From positions 3,014,001 through 3,078,000 of the forward strand of contig NZ_CP040058.1 of assembly GCF_005280655.1 (NCBI RefSeq): a stretch of 64,000 nucleotides of DNA, given 5' to 3'. Below the pieces are notes generated by a model that saw only the letters and a program-made list of their open reading frames with translations, was not told the origin of the DNA and ran no database searches. Origin of the DNA: Anaerostipes rhamnosivorans (lineage in GTDB: Bacteria; Bacillota; Clostridia; Lachnospirales; Lachnospiraceae). Below, piece after piece: positions 61,190-64,000 of this stretch. The translations under genes were made by a program, and so were the position numbers. Each line of letters opens with the position of its first letter. Positions within the stretch are counted from its first letter, which is position 1.

Positions 61190-61460
61190 TTTTACTTACC
61201 TCCTAATAAAATTTATCTGTTTTCTCCGATTTTTCTTTACACTCAGTTAAAGAGCAAAACCTGTGCCAATCTTAGAATTTTAGTATATTTTTTTGAAGAT
61301 AAATTAGAGAAGGCCGTAAAATGGGATGTTTCCTTACTTTTTGACCAGTCTATTTATCAGACATTTTTATAGATCTCCACGAATAGTCAATTTTAAATAA
61401 TAAAAGTGCAAAATTTTCAGTTGTTTATTTGCAGTTACCGCAATAGTTTTTGCATCTAAG
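61190..61460 (-). promoter_or_regulatory. Sigma-54 promoter region of the glycyl-radical enzyme
   Basis: The -24/-12 element TTGGCACAGGTTTTGCT lies on the minus strand at 61253-61269 with the required GG-N10-GC spacing, about 64 bases before the start codon. Upstream, TTGC-AGTTACC-GCAA (61429-61443) is an inverted repeat about 160 bases away, a candidate activator site. Confidence 0.8.
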
Positions 61461-62462
61461 TCAATACTCTGAATATTCTCTGCCCGTGATCCTCATCAGT
61501 TCGTTCTGGATCGTTATGGTGTGCTCATGTTCAGGGCCAAACAGCTTCAGGCAGACCTCCGCCGAAGCAGTCAGTGCCTGAACGGCGTTGGTCCTCTCTC
61601 CTATATGCATATAGGCCCAGTACATATTCTGGTAAGAACTGATGCAGTCTGCATTCGGGCCAAAACAGGTTAAGGTATAGTCAGCCGCTTTTTTATAGAC
61701 CTCAATTGCCCGGGAATACTCGCCCAGCCCACACAAAAATCCTCCCAGGCTGTTCAGTGATGCTCCATAGTATGCATTTTTTATGCCACAGTATCGCTCA
61801 AAATTCTGCAGCGCCTGGTCCATACACTGTATAGCTTTTAAAGTGCTCCCTGCTTTGTGGTAAAGGGCTGTCAGGTTGCTGTAGATCACCACGGACTCCT
61901 GCTTGTGGTCTTCTGTGTCTTTGACCAGATCAAGGGCCAGTCTCAAATGGCTGACAGCAGGCTCCGTCTTTCCTGTCTCCTGATAGGCCAGCGAGAGATT
62001 CTTATGAACATTGGCACAGGCATAACTGCCTTCTTCCCCAGCCTCCCGGTAGATTCGGACCGCATCCTGAAATAACCGTATTGCCTCATCGTGCCGTCCG
62101 GCAAGCCGGTAGGTTCCTGCCATGTTATTGACCAAGGCCGCATATTCCGTGCAAGTTGTGCCCAGACTGAACACAATCTCGTCCTGCGCTTTACGGAAAG
62201 CTTCTATAGAATGGTGGTATCTGCCGGTCTGCCGGTAAAAAGATCCCTGTTCATTATATACTGTCACAAGCATTCCCCTGTTTCTTTTGCTTTCCAAGAG
62301 GCATTCCTCATAATCCATCAAAAATTTCTCAATCCCCTGCACATCTCCTGTCCGATAGGACTGGTTAAGGGACTCATAGAAATTATGTAACATGCCGCTG
62401 TCCGTTTTTGATTCCTTCATAATATTATCCGCCTTTATATTTTTCGTATTATCTAATTTCAC
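61461..62462 (-). CDS. Tetratricopeptide-repeat protein
   Basis: 333 residues, predicted cytoplasmic (no signal or membrane segment). At least six TPR units are visible, for example NNMAGTYRLAGRHDEAIRLFQDA, NVHKNLSLAYQETGKTEPAV and SLNSLGGFLCGLGEYSRAIEVY (shown in parts). TPR solenoids bind partner proteins. The GTG start at 62462 overlaps the YitT-type stop by four bases; an alternative ATG at 62420 follows AAGGCGG. It is upstream of the glycyl-radical enzyme but separated by its own promoter. Function unknown. Confidence 0.82.
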   Translation of the reverse strand: MKLDNTKNIKADNIMKESKTDSGMLHNFYESLNQSYRTGDVQGIEKFLMDYEECLLESKRNRGMLVTVYNEQGSFYRQTGRYHHSIEAFRKAQDEIVFSLGTTCTEYAALVNNMAGTYRLAGRHDEAIRLFQDAVRIYREAGEEGSYACANVHKNLSLAYQETGKTEPAVSHLRLALDLVKDTEDHKQESVVIYSNLTALYHKAGSTLKAIQCMDQALQNFERYCGIKNAYYGASLNSLGGFLCGLGEYSRAIEVYKKAADYTLTCFGPNADCISSYQNMYWAYMHIGERTNAVQALTASAEVCLKLFGPEHEHTITIQNELMRITGREYSEY

Positions 62463-63349
62463 TCTATCGGTTTCTGGTAGAAATATCCCCGTACCTGTTC
62501 TGTCCGGATTGCATTCACAAAGGCCTCCCGGTCCACCTTCCTTACGGCATTCATGATCTGTTTTGTCTCTCCCCTCGATACGATGGAGTACACAACATTC
62601 CGCTCCTTTTGTTCATAGGAACCCGTCCCGCTTAAAACGGTTGCCCCGTGACAACTCACATCATAAATAGCCTGGCTGACTTTATACGGTTCCTTTGTCA
62701 CTATAAAAAGCGTCTGCTGCTGATATTTGTGATACAAAGCCTGTATGATCTGGGTGAAAGCATATTGGAATATGATTGAATAAAGAGCTTTATCCCAGCC
62801 GAACAGCAGCCCGGCCGCCGCCAGGATGATAATATTAAATCCCAAAAGAATATTCCATGCATCCATTCCTCTCTTAACTGACAAGTAGATGGAAATAAAA
62901 TCAGTTCCTCCCGCCGTTGCGTCCACCCACAGACACAGCACACTGGCAAATCCTCCGATCAATCCCCCAAAAATGCTGATGAGCAGGATATCGTAGGTAA
63001 CCACGTAGGACGGTATCATATCCGTAATGACAGATGCCAGCACAATAGTATAACAGGAGTAAGCTGTAAATCGTTTTCCCAGGAAACGGAATCCTATGTA
63101 CACAGGTACAGCGTTTAATAAAATATTGACCGGCATATAACCGATACTCACATCAAAATACTGTGCAGCCACCCTCTGGATTAGCAGCGTGACTCCGCCC
63201 ACACCGCCCGGATACAAATGTCCTGTATTAATAAAGGTTTTCGTATCAACAGCTGTCAGGACAGCTGAAAGTGTAAGTGCCAGTATTTTGATTGCCTCTC
63301 TGTTTAGGTCTATTTTCAGATACTTGCTCTTCTCAGATCTTTCTTTCAC
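62459..63349 (-). CDS. YitT family (DUF161/DUF2179) membrane protein
   Basis: About 296 residues from the GTG at 63349 (GGGGA at seven bases); the TTG/GTG pair at 63409/63406 after GGAGAG is an alternative. About five hydrophobic segments are followed by the C-terminal DUF2179 domain (QQTLFIVTKEPYKVSQAIYDV, ATVLSGTGSYEQKERNVVYSIV in parts). Motifs NTGHLYPGGVGGVTLLIQR and DATAGGTDFISIYLS are typical. Members are thought to be transporters, but substrates are not known. It overlaps the TPR gene. Confidence 0.85.
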   Translation of the reverse strand: MKERSEKSKYLKIDLNREAIKILALTLSAVLTAVDTKTFINTGHLYPGGVGGVTLLIQRVAAQYFDVSIGYMPVNILLNAVPVYIGFRFLGKRFTAYSCYTIVLASVITDMIPSYVVTYDILLISIFGGLIGGFASVLCLWVDATAGGTDFISIYLSVKRGMDAWNILLGFNIIILAAAGLLFGWDKALYSIIFQYAFTQIIQALYHKYQQQTLFIVTKEPYKVSQAIYDVSCHGATVLSGTGSYEQKERNVVYSIVSRGETKQIMNAVRKVDREAFVNAIRTEQVRGYFYQKPIE

Positions 63350-63438
63350 TTTAATTTCCCCAATTTTTAAATCATTTACAGCATAGAAAACGGCCGGTGT
63401 AACCACCAACCGCTCTCCATTTATATATTAAGATTTTA

Positions 63439-64000
63439 TTATTTTTCTGTGGTGCCGATTCCCAGAACCTCTTTCATATACTTGATACTCTTTCGCATTG
63501 CTGTGATCTCTTCTTTCCGTCCGTCCTCCAGAGTATAACCTGACAATGGGAGTTCGATCTCCAGATCAATGGTGTCCAGTTCTTCCGGTGCTTTTTCCCG
63601 GAGAATCTTCATGATCTCAACCACGTCAATGTCTCCGTCTCCGATGGCACATCCCAGGGAATGGGTTCCGTCCGGGTCAGCAAATACGCGGTTATCGCAG
63701 AAATGCACACAGTAACAATATGGAGCCATCTTATCCACACACTCTTTCACACCCTCAGACATTACCAATGAATTGATCGTATCACAGCAGGCACCGATCA
63801 GTGGATGGTTCAACTGCTCCACAATCCAGATGACTTCGTCGGAAAACAGATCACAGTGGTTTTCAATGGCAATCTTCATGCCGTATTTCTCGATAGTTGG
63901 GATATTCTTTTTAAAGTTATTCACGATCTCAGCCATCTGAGTCATAGCCTCCGGACACATGCAGGAATGGGAAATCGGGTGCGGATGCTCTACGTCAGTG
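63439..64000 (-). CDS. Sugar phosphate isomerase/epimerase, TIM barrel (partial, cut by right edge)
   Basis: The frame is open through position 64000, so the N terminus is missing. Visible are KYGMKIAIENHCDLFSDEV (metal-ligand Glu), GACCDTINSL (Asp), CVHFCDNRVF (His) and LEIELPLSG (Glu), the ligand pattern of the xylose-isomerase-like/AP endonuclease 2 superfamily. It is upstream of the YitT-type gene. The sugar is unknown. Confidence 0.85.
   Translation of the reverse strand, partial: TDVEHPHPISHSCMCPEAMTQMAEIVNNFKKNIPTIEKYGMKIAIENHCDLFSDEVIWIVEQLNHPLIGACCDTINSLVMSEGVKECVDKMAPYCYCVHFCDNRVFADPDGTHSLGCAIGDGDIDVVEIMKILREKAPEELDTIDLEIELPLSGYTLEDGRKEEITAMRKSIKYMKEVLGIGTTEK

Noticed and set aside
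1..64000. tRNA, rRNA or cas genes
   Set aside because: No cloverleaf with a TTCGA-type T-loop, no rRNA segment and no Cas protein motif were recognised by eye; a covariance or profile search could still find a missed one.

Overview
The window looks like the chromosome of an anaerobic, saccharolytic, low-to-moderate-GC Firmicute, most likely a gut Lachnospiraceae; an Anaerostipes-like genome would fit. This is inferred from the strong AGGAGG ribosome-binding sites, the large pyruvate:ferredoxin oxidoreductase, many PTS operons with PRD regulators, a glycyl-radical enzyme and clostridial c-di-GMP-I riboswitches. No rRNA or tRNA gene was seen, so the genus is not proven.

Layout. 1-5.4 kb: a PRD/PTS regulator cut by the left edge, then the nadABC operon for de novo NAD synthesis. 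5.4-12.6 kb: a mannose-family PTS operon (EIIA-EIIB-EIIC-EIID) followed by a zinc dehydrogenase, an FGGY kinase, a zinc-finger-like protein and a dedicated HPr with Asn at position 46, with a class II aldolase transcribed divergently. 12.6-15.4 kb: a small-protein gene, a GNAT, a LysR regulator and hairpin repeats. 15.4-24.7 kb: a galactitol-type PTS cassette (regulator, EIIA, EIIB, EIIC, membrane protein, class II aldolase, YjbQ, triose-phosphate isomerase) plus a second regulator. The whole cassette is framed by 212-bp inverted repeats. 24.9-25.5 kb: hairpin repeats and a four-repeat CRISPR array without cas genes. 25.8-31 kb: nucleotidyltransferase, 3D-domain protein, Mrp, Rpe and a Na/Pi cotransporter. 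31-40 kb: a divergent ketose locus, with a fructose-type PTS and a third class II aldolase on one side and a mutarotase-like protein, isomerase, epimerase, DhaK, DhaL and RpiR on the other. 40-52.3 kb: pyruvate:ferredoxin oxidoreductase, MltG, cyclophilin, HAD phosphatase, a probable type I toxin-antitoxin pair, ClpB, TetR/MFS and SfsA. 52.3-58.4 kb: a secreted zinc protease behind two tandem c-di-GMP-I riboswitches, an ABC transporter that looks truncated, a HipA-like kinase and a secreted leucine-rich-repeat protein. 58.4-64 kb: a glycyl-radical enzyme with a sigma-54 promoter, a TPR protein, a YitT-type membrane protein and an epimerase cut by the right edge.

Three PTS loci of three families (mannose, galactitol, fructose) each pair a transporter with its own class II ketose-bisphosphate aldolase and different accessory enzymes, so the window appears to hold three parallel routes that import a sugar or polyol as its phosphate and cleave it to trioses. 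Pyruvate:ferredoxin oxidoreductase and the NAD operon serve central metabolism.

The most unusual non-coding content is: (i) a family of 130-180 bp dispersed repeats (five sites) whose stems show compensatory changes; (ii) a second hairpin family with conserved loops and variable stems that forms the inverted repeats around the galactitol cassette; (iii) tandem c-di-GMP riboswitches before a surface protease; (iv) the type I toxin-antitoxin locus; (v) the orphan CRISPR array.
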